A stretch of 64,000 nt of DNA from Exiguobacterium profundum. GTDB lineage: Bacteria > Bacillota > Bacilli > Exiguobacteriales > Exiguobacteriaceae. The notes below the pieces were generated by a model. It was not told the DNA's origin. It did not search any database and saw only the letters and a program-made list of their open reading frames with translations. The stretch lies in the NCBI RefSeq assembly GCF_001909285.1, contig NZ_MRSV01000001.1:2002556-2066555 (forward strand). The letters run 5' to 3'. The position numbers and the translations under genes are program-made. Of this stretch, positions 7,784 to 16,046 are shown piece after piece; positions within the stretch are counted from its first letter, which is position 1; each line of letters starts with the position of its first letter.

Positions 7784-9136
7784 TTACGTGGTCATCCATG
7801 TTGAAACCATAACAATCGCGACAGTTACAGGAATGACATAGCGAATGAGTGCATGCCAGATTGGGTACAGCTTCACACCAGGTTTTGATGTTTCGATTTC
7901 ATCCTTTAAGACGCGTTGGTCAACGACGTAACCGACAAAGATGGAAGTCAAGAGTGCACCCGTCGGCATTAAAATATAGCTGACGAGATAGTCCATCGTA
8001 TCGAAGAACGTCCGACCGTTCCAAATCTGTACATCACTTAAGAGTCCGAATGACAGCGCGGATGGTACTCCCACGATGAAGACGAGAAGAGCGGCTGTCA
8101 CCGTCACTTTCTTTTTCGTCCATGATGATTTCTTTTCATTTAGACGATCGGTCACACCTGCGACGACGACTTCTAACATGGCAATCGATGATGTGATCGA
8201 TGCGAAAGCGAACAATAGGAAGAACAAGACCATGAAGAATCCACCGAGCGGTACTTGATTGAAGACTGCCGGTAGAACGACGAAGAGTAACGCCGGACCT
8301 TCAGCCGGATCAAGACCTGATGCAAAGACTGCCGGGAAGATGGCTAGACCTGCTAAAAGTGAAACCGCAATGTTCAACAAGACAATCATGTTAGCCGACC
8401 GGTTCAATGTTCCTTTCATCTTTATATAGGACGCATATGTCAGCATCGCTGCCACCCCTAACGATAAGGAGAAGAACGCCTGTCCGAGGGCAAACAATAC
8501 CGATTCGCCAGTCAATGCAGAAAAGTCAGGCTGTAAGAAGAAACGAACGCCTTCCATCGCTCCGTCAAGCGTCAACGAGCGGACCACGAGAACTAAGAAA
8601 CTGATGAACAAGAGTGGCATCAAAATTTTACTCATTCGTTCAATCCCTGCTTCAACGCCACGTAAGACAATTAAGAGTGTGATTAAGAGGAACAAGAATT
8701 GTCCGAGTACGGCAATTTCAGGTGTCGATACGACGTTCCCGAACACCTCACCAAATTCGTCAGCCGAACGTCCACTGAGCGTCCCACTTAAACCGAGTCC
8801 AATATAGATGAGGACCCATCCTCCAATGACACTATAGAAGGAAAGTAACAAGAAACAAGCAAGGACACCTAAGTAGCCGATAATGGTCCAACGGCCATGC
8901 CCTAACTGTTTGAAAGCAAGAAGCGCAGTCTTTTGAGTCGAACGTCCGACAATGAATTCTCCAATCAATAATGGCAGACCAAGTAATAATGTGAACGCCA
9001 AAAACATGAGTAAAAAGGCACCGCCCCCGCTCGTTCCGGTGACATATGGAAATTTCCAGATTGCACCTAAACCGATTGCTGACCCTGCGGCAGCTAGTAT
9101 GAATCCAATTTTTGAGGCGAATGAATTTTGCGCCAT
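7784..9136 (-). CDS. Sodium-dependent transporter, NSS (SNF) family
   Basis: Secondary transporter of the neurotransmitter:sodium symporter family, likely importing an amino acid or related solute with Na+. The 450-residue protein has about 11-12 hydrophobic helices. TM1 carries the family signature AAAGSAIGLGAIWKFPYVTG with the unwound sodium-site glycines, followed by GGGAFLLMFL. The shorter C-terminus matches bacterial 11-TM members of the YhdH/YocR kind. It is a single-gene unit. Substrate cannot be read from sequence. Confidence 0.92.
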   Translation of the reverse strand: MAQNSFASKIGFILAAAGSAIGLGAIWKFPYVTGTSGGGAFLLMFLAFTLLLGLPLLIGEFIVGRSTQKTALLAFKQLGHGRWTIIGYLGVLACFLLLSFYSVIGGWVLIYIGLGLSGTLSGRSADEFGEVFGNVVSTPEIAVLGQFLFLLITLLIVLRGVEAGIERMSKILMPLLFISFLVLVVRSLTLDGAMEGVRFFLQPDFSALTGESVLFALGQAFFSLSLGVAAMLTYASYIKMKGTLNRSANMIVLLNIAVSLLAGLAIFPAVFASGLDPAEGPALLFVVLPAVFNQVPLGGFFMVLFFLLFAFASITSSIAMLEVVVAGVTDRLNEKKSSWTKKKVTVTAALLVFIVGVPSALSFGLLSDVQIWNGRTFFDTMDYLVSYILMPTGALLTSIFVGYVVDQRVLKDEIETSKPGVKLYPIWHALIRYVIPVTVAIVMVSTWMTT

Positions 9137-9212
9137 GTTTACCCCTACTTCCTCTTTTTCTTTTTTTTTTCATAATAATAGTGAAATACTAACACGGTTC
9201 CAAGATGAGGAC

Positions 9213-9252
9213 AAAAAAAAAACAGAGAAAAGTCTGAATACTTTTCTCTGTT
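9213..9252 (-). terminator. Intrinsic terminator of the opu-lipid kinase operon
   Basis: On the minus strand AACAGAGAAAAGT-ATTCAG-ACTTTTCTCTGTT is followed by a long T run, directly after the lipid kinase stop. Confidence 0.85.
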
Positions 9253-9258
9253 GATGCT

Positions 9259-10131
9259 TTATGGCGTTAAAAACGTGAGGGCCCGCTCTCGAATCCGTAT
9301 CGTCAAGTGATCGGTTTCGAAATGTTCACCATCGATATCAATGATTTGAGGTTCGTTTAACTCGACTTCAACATGTGAAGCCTGAAAGTGATTCCACTCC
9401 GCCGATTTTTGATCAAGACTTAGTTGCTGGGCTAACAATTGACGAATCATCGGGAATCCGATTGCCGAGCTGTGTACCACTTCTAAGAGCCCGTCCGAAA
9501 ACGATTGCGTCTCCAGTTTCGTCGGTACGGTCCCAAGATAGCTCCCGTTTCCTACATATAGAAAACTGACATCCCCTTCATAGAGCATCTCATCCCCACG
9601 TCGCAATCGAATTTTGAACGGGTCGGCTTCACGAAATTGGCGGATGGTCGCTAAAAAGTAGCCAATCGAACCTAACGATTCTTTCTCATTCGGATCGATT
9701 TGACGTGATGTGTCTGCAATCAATCCGACTCCGACGAAATTGAGGGCATACATCTCATCAACTTGAATGACGTCTACATGCTGTTCATGATGTGATTTGA
9801 TGACACTTGCCGCTTGTGTTGGTTGAATCGGCAGTTCAAGTGCCCTAGCGAAATCATTGCACGTCCCGGCAGGAATGATGCCGACTGTCGGACGCTCGTC
9901 GCGCTCTAAGGTCATCAACCCATTCACTACTTCATTTAGCGTACCATCACCGCCAATGACAATCAGATGGTCGAACGGTTTACTTTCTTTCGCGAATCGA
10001 AGCGCATCCCCAATTTCCGATGTTTTCTTGATGATGATTTCTTCATAGAGCGACTCAATCGTTCCGATGACCTCTCCGAGCATCGTTTCGCTCGTGCCGG
10101 ACTTCGGATTCGAAATAATCAAAGCTCTCAT
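9259..10131 (-). CDS. Diacylglycerol/lipid kinase, YegS/DgkB family
   Basis: A 290-residue soluble lipid kinase. The catalytic nucleotide-binding motif GGDGTLNEVVNGL is at residues 60-72, preceded by NPKSG (residues 9-13) and followed by GIIPAGTCNDFARAL. These define the DAGK catalytic domain. The likely role is phosphorylation of diacylglycerol or a related lipid for phospholipid recycling. The start overlaps the stop of the upstream permease/binding-protein gene by 4 bases, so it is the third gene of the opu-type operon, an association I cannot explain functionally. Confidence 0.9.
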   Translation of the reverse strand: MRALIISNPKSGTSETMLGEVIGTIESLYEEIIIKKTSEIGDALRFAKESKPFDHLIVIGGDGTLNEVVNGLMTLERDERPTVGIIPAGTCNDFARALELPIQPTQAASVIKSHHEQHVDVIQVDEMYALNFVGVGLIADTSRQIDPNEKESLGSIGYFLATIRQFREADPFKIRLRRGDEMLYEGDVSFLYVGNGSYLGTVPTKLETQSFSDGLLEVVHSSAIGFPMIRQLLAQQLSLDQKSAEWNHFQASHVEVELNEPQIIDIDGEHFETDHLTIRIRERALTFLTP

Positions 10132-11633
10132 AGTAACCCTTCCTGTTCTAAGAAGTCTTTCGCTACATCGTATGCGCGTTCATTTCCGTACGCGACACGT
10201 CGATTCAATTCAGACATCTGTTCGTCTGTGATTTTACCTGCGAGCTGATTGAGCGCATCCTCGATTTCTGGATACTCTTCAAGTGTCTCCTCTTTCATAA
10301 GCGGTGCTCCTTGATAAGGCGGGAAGAATTGTCGGTCGTCTTCTAAAACGACGAGGTCGTTCTCGGCGATATCAGGGTCCGTCGCATAAGCGTCGACTAG
10401 ATTGACATCACCTCGTGCGATGGCGCGATAGCGCAATTTTTGCTCCATTGAGACGACAGACGGGAAATCAAGCCCATACTCGTTTTGAAGTCCTGGATAA
10501 CCGTCTTCACGGTCGGTGAATTCAAGTGTAAACCCGGCTTGAATATCAGACTGTACGTTTCGTAAATCTGAAATAGCCGTAATGTCTTCCGCCTCGGCAT
10601 AGTCACGTGGAATCGCGAGCGCATACGTATTATTAAACTGCATCGGTTCGAGCATCACGTATCCTTCTTCTGCCAGTGCCTCTCTCGCTTGTTCGTAAAC
10701 TTCACCGGCATCGTTTGATTCAGGTGTCTCTTTGACGAGACTCGCCAGTGCCGTACCTGTAAACTCCGGATAAATATCAACGTCTCCAGATTGGAGTGCG
10801 CCCCATACGAATGTCGTCTCCCCGAAGTTCGGTTTCACAGATACAGTCAAATCTGTTTCTTCTTCAATCAACAACTTATACATATTCATTAGGATTTCCG
10901 GCTCTGGACCAAGTTTACCGGCAACGACAAGGTCTGTTTCTTGCGAACGACCGAACGCGAGCGGTGTGACGATGACCAAGGCGAGGACAGTAGAAACAGC
11001 AATCAATTTAGCCTTGTTTCGAGTCGCTGTCGCACCTTCCATCTGACGCAACAAGAAGTCAAATAAGAGTGCCAAAATCGCGGCCGGGATGGCACCTAGT
11101 AAAATTAAGTAATTGTCATTCCGGTTAATCCCGAGCAAGATCAGCGTACCGAGTCCACCTGCTCCGACTAAAGCAGCGAGCGTCGCCGTACCGACAATCA
11201 GAACCATCGCGGTCCGGATACCAGCCATGATGACCGGTAAAGCAAGCGGGAGTTCAACTTTCATCAAACTTTGATTCGGCTTCATTCCACAAGCTCGAGC
11301 GGCTTCAAGCAACGATTTATCCACTTCGTTTAAACCGGTGAACGTGTTTCGTAAAATAGGTAGGAGCGCATATAAGACAAGCGCAATAATAGCAGGTAAT
11401 GCCCCGATTCCAACGAGCGGAATCATCAAACCAAGTAAGGCAAGCGACGGAATCGTTTGAATAATCGCAGTGACACCAATGGCGGTTTCGGCGATTTTCT
11501 TACGGCGCGTCAGCCAGATTCCCAATGGTACGGCAATCAATACGGCAATCAAAAGCGATACGACAGAGAGCTGCAAGTGCTCAATCAGTGCCTCGACAAG
11601 CTGTCCTTGTCTATTTTGGAACGTCTCAAGCAT
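10128..11633 (-). CDS. Osmoprotectant ABC importer: permease fused to glycine betaine-binding domain
   Basis: OpuC/OpuB-type importer component for glycine betaine, carnitine or choline. Residues 1-210 are an inner-membrane permease with six or so helices and the EAA-type loop (LLEAARACGMKPNQSLMKVELPLALPVI). A further membrane helix near 215-232 tethers residues 235-501, a substrate-binding domain of the OpuAC/ProX type (VVAGKLGPEPEILMNMYK, then IYPEFTGTAL). Such fusions tie binding protein and permease into one chain. The gene overlaps the ATPase gene by 8 bases. Confidence 0.93.
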   Translation of the reverse strand: MLETFQNRQGQLVEALIEHLQLSVVSLLIAVLIAVPLGIWLTRRKKIAETAIGVTAIIQTIPSLALLGLMIPLVGIGALPAIIALVLYALLPILRNTFTGLNEVDKSLLEAARACGMKPNQSLMKVELPLALPVIMAGIRTAMVLIVGTATLAALVGAGGLGTLILLGINRNDNYLILLGAIPAAILALLFDFLLRQMEGATATRNKAKLIAVSTVLALVIVTPLAFGRSQETDLVVAGKLGPEPEILMNMYKLLIEEETDLTVSVKPNFGETTFVWGALQSGDVDIYPEFTGTALASLVKETPESNDAGEVYEQAREALAEEGYVMLEPMQFNNTYALAIPRDYAEAEDITAISDLRNVQSDIQAGFTLEFTDREDGYPGLQNEYGLDFPSVVSMEQKLRYRAIARGDVNLVDAYATDPDIAENDLVVLEDDRQFFPPYQGAPLMKEETLEEYPEIEDALNQLAGKITDEQMSELNRRVAYGNERAYDVAKDFLEQEGLL

Positions 11634-12360
11634 CTAGCTCACCTCTTCCACGTTGTGTAAATTCTAAGACGAACGGATCTTCACTCGCCAATATTTCTTC
11701 TGGTGTACCGACTAGTATGAGTTCCCCATCACGCATTAACGCGATGCGATCACCAAGCTTCATCGCTTCTTGCATGTCGTGTGTGACAAACAAGATCGTT
11801 TTGCCAAGTTCGTCATTCAAGCGCTTAATATCATCTTGCAATTGACCACGGCTGATCGGATCAAGCGCAGAAAAGGGTTCGTCCATGAGGATGACGTCCG
11901 GGTCTGCAGCTAAAGCACGCAACACGCCTACGCGCTGCTGTTGACCTCCTGATAATTCTGCTGGCTTTTTCGAGCGAAGTTTCGGATCGAGACCGGCAAT
12001 CTTCATCAATTCGGTCACACGGTCTTTCGTTCGTTCTTTTTTCCATTTTTTTAGCTCAGGTACGACAGAGATATTTTCTTCCACTGTTAAGTGAGGGAAT
12101 AATGCAATCTGTTGGAGTACATAACCGATGTTTCGACGTAACTCAAAAATATCGAATTGATAGATTTCTTTTCCATCAATTAAAATTTTTCCGTCCGTAT
12201 GATCAATTAATCGATTGACCATTTTCATCGTCGTTGTCTTGCCACAACCTGAAGGTCCGATCAATACGAAGATTTCTCCTCTATTTACTGTTAAGCTTAA
12301 TTCTTTGACGGCTAACGTCCCGTCTTCATAACGTTTTGATACATCACGAAACTCAATCAA
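11626..12360 (-). CDS. Osmoprotectant ABC importer ATP-binding subunit
   Basis: ABC ATPase of 244 residues that powers the fused permease/binding protein downstream. Walker A is GPSGCGKTT, the signature is LSGGQQQRVG, Walker B is VILMDEPFSALD, and the switch histidine is in FVTHD. OpuCA and OpuBA proteins usually carry two C-terminal CBS domains (about 380 residues); those are absent here, so ionic-strength sensing through CBS is not expected. Start ATG follows GAGGAGGGA. Confidence 0.92.
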   Translation of the reverse strand: MIEFRDVSKRYEDGTLAVKELSLTVNRGEIFVLIGPSGCGKTTTMKMVNRLIDHTDGKILIDGKEIYQFDIFELRRNIGYVLQQIALFPHLTVEENISVVPELKKWKKERTKDRVTELMKIAGLDPKLRSKKPAELSGGQQQRVGVLRALAADPDVILMDEPFSALDPISRGQLQDDIKRLNDELGKTILFVTHDMQEAMKLGDRIALMRDGELILVGTPEEILASEDPFVLEFTQRGRGELDA

Positions 12361-12378
12361 CCTGATCCCTCCTCAACT

Positions 12379-12395
12379 ATTTCCAAAATGGAAAT
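12379..12395. promoter_or_regulatory. 17-bp palindrome upstream of the osmoprotectant importer operon
   Basis: ATTTCCA-AAA-TGGAAAT is a perfect 7+3+7 inverted repeat, 18 bases before the ATPase start codon and just upstream of its ribosome site. Position and symmetry suggest a repressor operator. MarR-like GbsR/OpcR proteins control such operons in Bacillus, but no such gene is in the window. Confidence 0.4.
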
Positions 12396-12433
12396 TCAAA
12401 TACTAATTTGCCCGTTTCTCTACTTTGTAAAAC

Positions 12434-12462
12434 AAAAAAAGGCTCTCCTAATTGGAGAACCT
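12434..12462 (-). terminator. Intrinsic terminator of the 3D-domain gene
   Basis: On the minus strand AGGTTCTCC-AATTA-GGAGAGCCT is followed by seven T, a few bases after the stop codon. Confidence 0.85.
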
Positions 12463-12467
12463 GATTT

Positions 12468-13181
12468 TTAGTATAGCGTTACTTCAATATGTCGACGCCC
12501 CCATTGGATCGCGTCCTGTTTTGAATCGACGAGTAAATCGACGATATGTCCTTTTATTCTACCACCTGTATCAAGGGCAATCGCATCACCGACACCTTGG
12601 ATGTGGACTTTTGACCCTAAAGGAATGATGGCTGGGTCGACGGCGATAATTCGCATTCCGTTATAATAAATCGAATCAGTCACATCATGACCCGTGGCCG
12701 TTAATACACGACCGCCGTACGCCTTGTTATCCGCAACATCATTTGAATAAGCGGTCGATTCGACTGTAATGACTTTTTTAGATGTAGATACTGGTGTTGC
12801 ACTGACTGATTGAGTGGCAGAAGCCGACGTTTTTGCAGCTGTTGCCTGTTCCGCTGCTTTTCGCTCTTCCTCCGCTTTTCGTTCTGCTTTAAGTTTCGCA
12901 AGTCTTGCTTTCTCTGCTTCTTCTTTTGCTTTCTCTTCCGCAAGACGTTCTGCTTCGATCCGTTTCTCTTCTGCGATGCGTTTTTCTTCAGCAAGTTTCT
13001 TTTGGCGGGCGATTTCTTTTTGTCGTTTTTCTTCAATTGCTTGGCGTTCTAGTTCAAGCGGGTTTTGTACGATTTTCTGTTCTGTCCCGATTCCGATCTG
13101 TGCAGCATCTGCCTGATCGATGAATGTGAACAACCCCATTATCGTAGCTCCAATGACGATCATATATTTTAATAATTTCAT
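12468..13181 (-). CDS. Secreted 3D-domain protein (YocH-like, probable cell-wall enzyme)
   Basis: A 237-residue exported protein. Residues 1-26 form a signal peptide (hydrophobic MIVIGATIMGLFTF, then ADA-A). Residues 40-110 are a Lys/Glu-rich coiled coil with IAEEKR-type repeats, and residues 140-237 are the 3D domain (MltA-like double-psi barrel), including VDPAIIPLGSKVHI, ALDTGGRIKGHIVDL and the family aspartates. Relatives such as YocH are peptidoglycan-acting autolysins. A five-codon ORF (ATG at 13195) ends in an ATGA overlap with the start codon, which may weaken or couple initiation. Confidence 0.85.
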   Translation of the reverse strand: MKLLKYMIVIGATIMGLFTFIDQADAAQIGIGTEQKIVQNPLELERQAIEEKRQKEIARQKKLAEEKRIAEEKRIEAERLAEEKAKEEAEKARLAKLKAERKAEEERKAAEQATAAKTSASATQSVSATPVSTSKKVITVESTAYSNDVADNKAYGGRVLTATGHDVTDSIYYNGMRIIAVDPAIIPLGSKVHIQGVGDAIALDTGGRIKGHIVDLLVDSKQDAIQWGRRHIEVTLY

Positions 13182-13350
13182 CGTAGTAAGGTCATCACCT
13201 TTCTCGTTATGTAACGAACAGATGTTAATTTACCACGAGAAGTCCCGTCAAAGTAGTGATTTTATCGAAGTGAAACATTCCTGACATAAGACAAAAAAAT
13301 CGGTTACAGATTGTAATAATTGAAATAAACGTTGATATTCCATGGGTTCA

Positions 13351-13401
13351 CAAAAAAATTACAGATTCGTTACAATCAATCGTGTAACAAACCTGTAATC
13401 T
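13351..13401 (-). terminator. AT-rich intrinsic terminator of the DUF2187-DUF2157-GDYXXLXY operon
   Basis: On the minus strand a 17-bp stem (ATTACAG ... TTACA paired with TGTAA ... CTGTAAT, two G-U pairs) with an 8-base loop is followed by seven T. Both arms also fit the WalR box TGTWAH-N5-TGTWAH (13358-13374 minus, 13383-13399 plus), so a second role at the 3D gene cannot be excluded. Confidence 0.75.
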
Positions 13402-13419
13402 TCCTGTCATGATTAACGC

Positions 13420-13872
13420 TTATTCATTTGGCTCAATTTCATACGTTCTGAGCATACCCCACGGTGCGACATCAACTTGAACCGTGAACGATTGCTTACC
13501 TTTTATCGCATCCATCTCATCTTCCGACACACGATACGAACCCATTTCTTCTATATAAAGAAGACGATCATAATAGTTTGCCCGAATGCCACCCAAAAAC
13601 GGTTTCGACTCAATCCGATCGAGGACAGCATATCCATCTTCCCCTTCTTTAAAGGAAACATATACCGTTCCGGTTTCGACATCTTGTCGTCCTTTGAAGG
13701 CATCATATTCGAGATAGATGGAATCCCCAAAATAAGGGTCATACGGTTCGAACGAAGACCCTTTAAACGTGTACGTCTCCCCGACCCACGATATGGCATA
13801 GACAAGAATCACAAAGACGATGGCAATCAAGACTTGAGCAACCGGGACAAGCCAAACAGAAAATCGTTTCAT
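13420..13872 (-). CDS. GDYXXLXY-domain membrane-anchored protein
   Basis: A 150-residue protein with one N-terminal membrane helix (residues 7-30) and an extracytoplasmic domain. The motif GDSIYLEY at about residues 50-57 matches the GDYXXLXY family that is usually encoded next to DUF2157 proteins, as here (4-base overlap with the upstream DUF2157 gene). The molecular function is unknown. The pairing suggests a membrane complex. Confidence 0.82.
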   Translation of the reverse strand: MKRFSVWLVPVAQVLIAIVFVILVYAISWVGETYTFKGSSFEPYDPYFGDSIYLEYDAFKGRQDVETGTVYVSFKEGEDGYAVLDRIESKPFLGGIRANYYDRLLYIEEMGSYRVSEDEMDAIKGKQSFTVQVDVAPWGMLRTYEIEPNE

Positions 13873-15044
13873 GTCGTCACATCCCCTCTCGTTCGATTAC
13901 GCCACCATAGTGCGAGTGACAACGCAAAGACGATTAACGCACCAATCAAGAAGAAGAGTGAGATGTCGAGCCGATCCCACACGTAGATGAAGTAAATTGT
14001 CATTTGAACGATTAAGAAATAGATGAAGGCGAAAATTGTCGGTCGTCGTGTCACGTCTTGGCGAATCAAGTAAGCAAGTGCAATCACTTCGATGATGATT
14101 GCCAGTAAAACTCCTGAATCTTCAAAGAGTGCAAATGGGATAACTGCCAGCAGACTTACCCACAGAAGATCATTCCGTCTATGAATCAAATAGACGGCAA
14201 CGAGTGCAACCGACAAGAGTGTCGCTTCAATGACGGAAGGCGGTCTTTGAGAGAGCCAACTCTCTGTCACATTAATTAAATAACCAATTGATAGAACGGC
14301 CGCAATGAAGAGATACGTTGCTTGCCAAACTGCTTGTTTTCGATAGAACAAGAGCAATGCATGCAAGATGACGAGTGACCAAAGCGGCCACAGTCTTCCT
14401 TCATAATCGATATACTGACCGAAAATATTAAGAAGACCATAAAAGGTCAGCCATGCGAACGTGCGATCCAACGATTCATCAACGAAATGGAACCACGCCC
14501 ATGTGACGATCAGTCCAAAAGCGATTAACGTCAGACCGATCCCTTCGAAACTGTTAGTGACGGCCATAAATGCGGTAATCGCAGAGAGGATGGAGAAGAA
14601 AACATGCTCATACAAGACGCGATGAAGTACGGCCATCGCAAAGATGATCCAGAACAATAGAGTCAATTGGCCAGACAGATTATACGTCGTGAAGATGACC
14701 GCCATGGTCGCGATAAAGAAAACGAACCCTAGTACACGTAACAGCGTGACATATCTTGGTGTTTTCAAGCGAACCCGCTCGGCAAAGACATAGAATCCAA
14801 CCATAAAAAGAAGAAACAAACCGATTTTCAAAAGGTCGGGAATCGCTTGCCAGTTAGCTGCGACGAAACTGAATAGGCTAAGAGCCAACAAGATGGATCC
14901 GACAATGACCAAAACGGGCGGCTTGTGGTTATGTTGCTCACTAGCCGCCCGTCGTTTATGTTCATAGTCGACTAGTCTTAACCCCGTCGCTTCATCCAAT
15001 AAACCCGCCTCTTGCCATTCACGTACTTTTTTGTCAATGTTCAC
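13869..15044 (-). CDS. DUF2157 polytopic membrane protein
   Basis: About 391 residues. The N-terminal 45 residues (KKVREWQEAGLLDEATGLRLVDYE) form a soluble helical segment typical of DUF2157, followed by roughly 12 hydrophobic helices. I choose the GTG at 15044 because AAAGGGAT lies 9 bases upstream; a longer ATG start at 15086 would overlap the preceding gene. It is the middle gene of an operon, ahead of the GDYXXLXY partner. No enzymatic motif is visible. Confidence 0.83.
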   Translation of the reverse strand: MNIDKKVREWQEAGLLDEATGLRLVDYEHKRRAASEQHNHKPPVLVIVGSILLALSLFSFVAANWQAIPDLLKIGLFLLFMVGFYVFAERVRLKTPRYVTLLRVLGFVFFIATMAVIFTTYNLSGQLTLLFWIIFAMAVLHRVLYEHVFFSILSAITAFMAVTNSFEGIGLTLIAFGLIVTWAWFHFVDESLDRTFAWLTFYGLLNIFGQYIDYEGRLWPLWSLVILHALLLFYRKQAVWQATYLFIAAVLSIGYLINVTESWLSQRPPSVIEATLLSVALVAVYLIHRRNDLLWVSLLAVIPFALFEDSGVLLAIIIEVIALAYLIRQDVTRRPTIFAFIYFLIVQMTIYFIYVWDRLDISLFFLIGALIVFALSLALWWRNRTRGDVTT

Positions 15045-15069
15045 CTGAATCATCCCTTTCAGAAAAAGG

Positions 15070-15270
15070 TCAGCTGGCGCGTTCAATCAATTCCAATTCT
15101 GATTTTAGTAAAACTTGTTTCTCGAACTCGAGTCCGAGCTGTTGAAACTCTTCCATAATCGAGACGTCACCGATCACAGTATTGGTCAGTACGGCGGTCA
15201 CTTCAGCGACCCATCCTTCACGAGTCGACTTCACGATATCACCTACGAGGAATTCTTCAGACACACCCAT
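15070..15270 (-). CDS. DUF2187 (YkvS-like) small protein
   Basis: A 66-residue soluble protein. The pattern GDIVKSTREGWVAEVTAVLTNTVIGDVSIM resembles the KOW/SH3-like DUF2187 family, whose function is unknown. It ends 26 bases before the DUF2157 start and is probably co-transcribed with it. Confidence 0.75.
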   Translation of the reverse strand: MGVSEEFLVGDIVKSTREGWVAEVTAVLTNTVIGDVSIMEEFQQLGLEFEKQVLLKSELELIERAS

Positions 15271-15310
15271 TCACTTCCAATCTAAATTTGTTTCTATCAT
15301 TATAACGAAA

Positions 15311-15943
15311 TTATAACCGTTTGAATACGTTTTCTTTTATCCGTTTAATAAATTGTGTCAAGAATTTTCCAGTAAGTCCCCAAATGATGTAGTCTTCATG
15401 CTCATAAAAAGGTTCTCTCATTTTAATTACCCGTTTTTCGTACGCTTTTTCATTCGCCAATCGATCAAGTGGAATATTTTGATCCGGACTCATCGTCCAT
15501 TCCATTTCTCCGTGGAATGGATCAATCATGAGTAATGTGGAAATCGGTACGGTAAACAAATGATCGACCTCATCCGTCCCTTCTACACTTGGTACTTCCG
15601 ATAGGATTCCGACAAACGGATAAATCAATTGGCGATGCGGCGTAGCAAGCGGTCGCAATTTGCCTACGACCTCTACTTTATCTGCAGAAACCTCTAACTC
15701 TTCACAAGTTTCTCGTATTGCTGCTTCAACGGGCGTCTCTCCTTTTTCGAGTCTTCCTCCTGGAAATGATATCTCCCCAGGCTGCTGTCGCATCGTGTGA
15801 GCTCGTACTTCAAACACGACGTGCCAATCCTGATCAATCTGAACGAGTGGGATTAACACTGCAGCTGTTTGTTCATAATCTTCATCCATTGTAAAACTAT
15901 CTCGAATCTGTTCTTCTGTGATCCATGGCTGCACAATGTTCAC
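15311..15943 (-). CDS. Nudix hydrolase, probable CoA pyrophosphatase
   Basis: A 210-residue Nudix enzyme. The Nudix box GGRLEKGETPVEAAIRETCEEL is at about residues 61-82, preceded by RQQPGEISFPGG, the UPF0035 extension that marks CoA-diphosphatases of the YeaB/NudL group. Predicted reaction: CoA to 3',5'-ADP and 4'-phosphopantetheine. The gene is upstream of the DUF2187 gene on the same strand with about 40 bases between them, and divergent from the FAD monooxygenase. Confidence 0.88.
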   Translation of the reverse strand: MNIVQPWITEEQIRDSFTMDEDYEQTAAVLIPLVQIDQDWHVVFEVRAHTMRQQPGEISFPGGRLEKGETPVEAAIRETCEELEVSADKVEVVGKLRPLATPHRQLIYPFVGILSEVPSVEGTDEVDHLFTVPISTLLMIDPFHGEMEWTMSPDQNIPLDRLANEKAYEKRVIKMREPFYEHEDYIIWGLTGKFLTQFIKRIKENVFKRL

Positions 15944-15993
15944 TCACCTTCCATCATCGAATATCATATACCGCTCTATACCCTACTTTTCGT

Positions 15994-16032
15994 TTAGTCG
16001 CTGCCAATGTCGGAAATATCATTATTAATGAT
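15994..16032 (+). promoter_or_regulatory. Probable promoter and 17-bp palindromic operator of the FAD monooxygenase
   Basis: A weak -35 TTAGTC (15994-15999) and -10 TATCAT (16017-16022) are 17 bases apart. The -10 forms one end of the perfect palindrome TATCATTA-T-TAATGATA (16017-16033), which runs up to the ribosome site AGGAG. This is the geometry of a MarR- or TetR-type operator. Confidence 0.5.
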
Positions 16033-16046
16033 AGGAGTTGATCAGC

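Noticed and set aside
12701-13036. Long lysine-rich minus-strand ORF and plus-strand phenylalanine/serine-rich ORFs across 12810-13123
   Set aside because: These are alternative-frame shadows of the repetitive Lys/Glu coiled coil of the 3D-domain protein.
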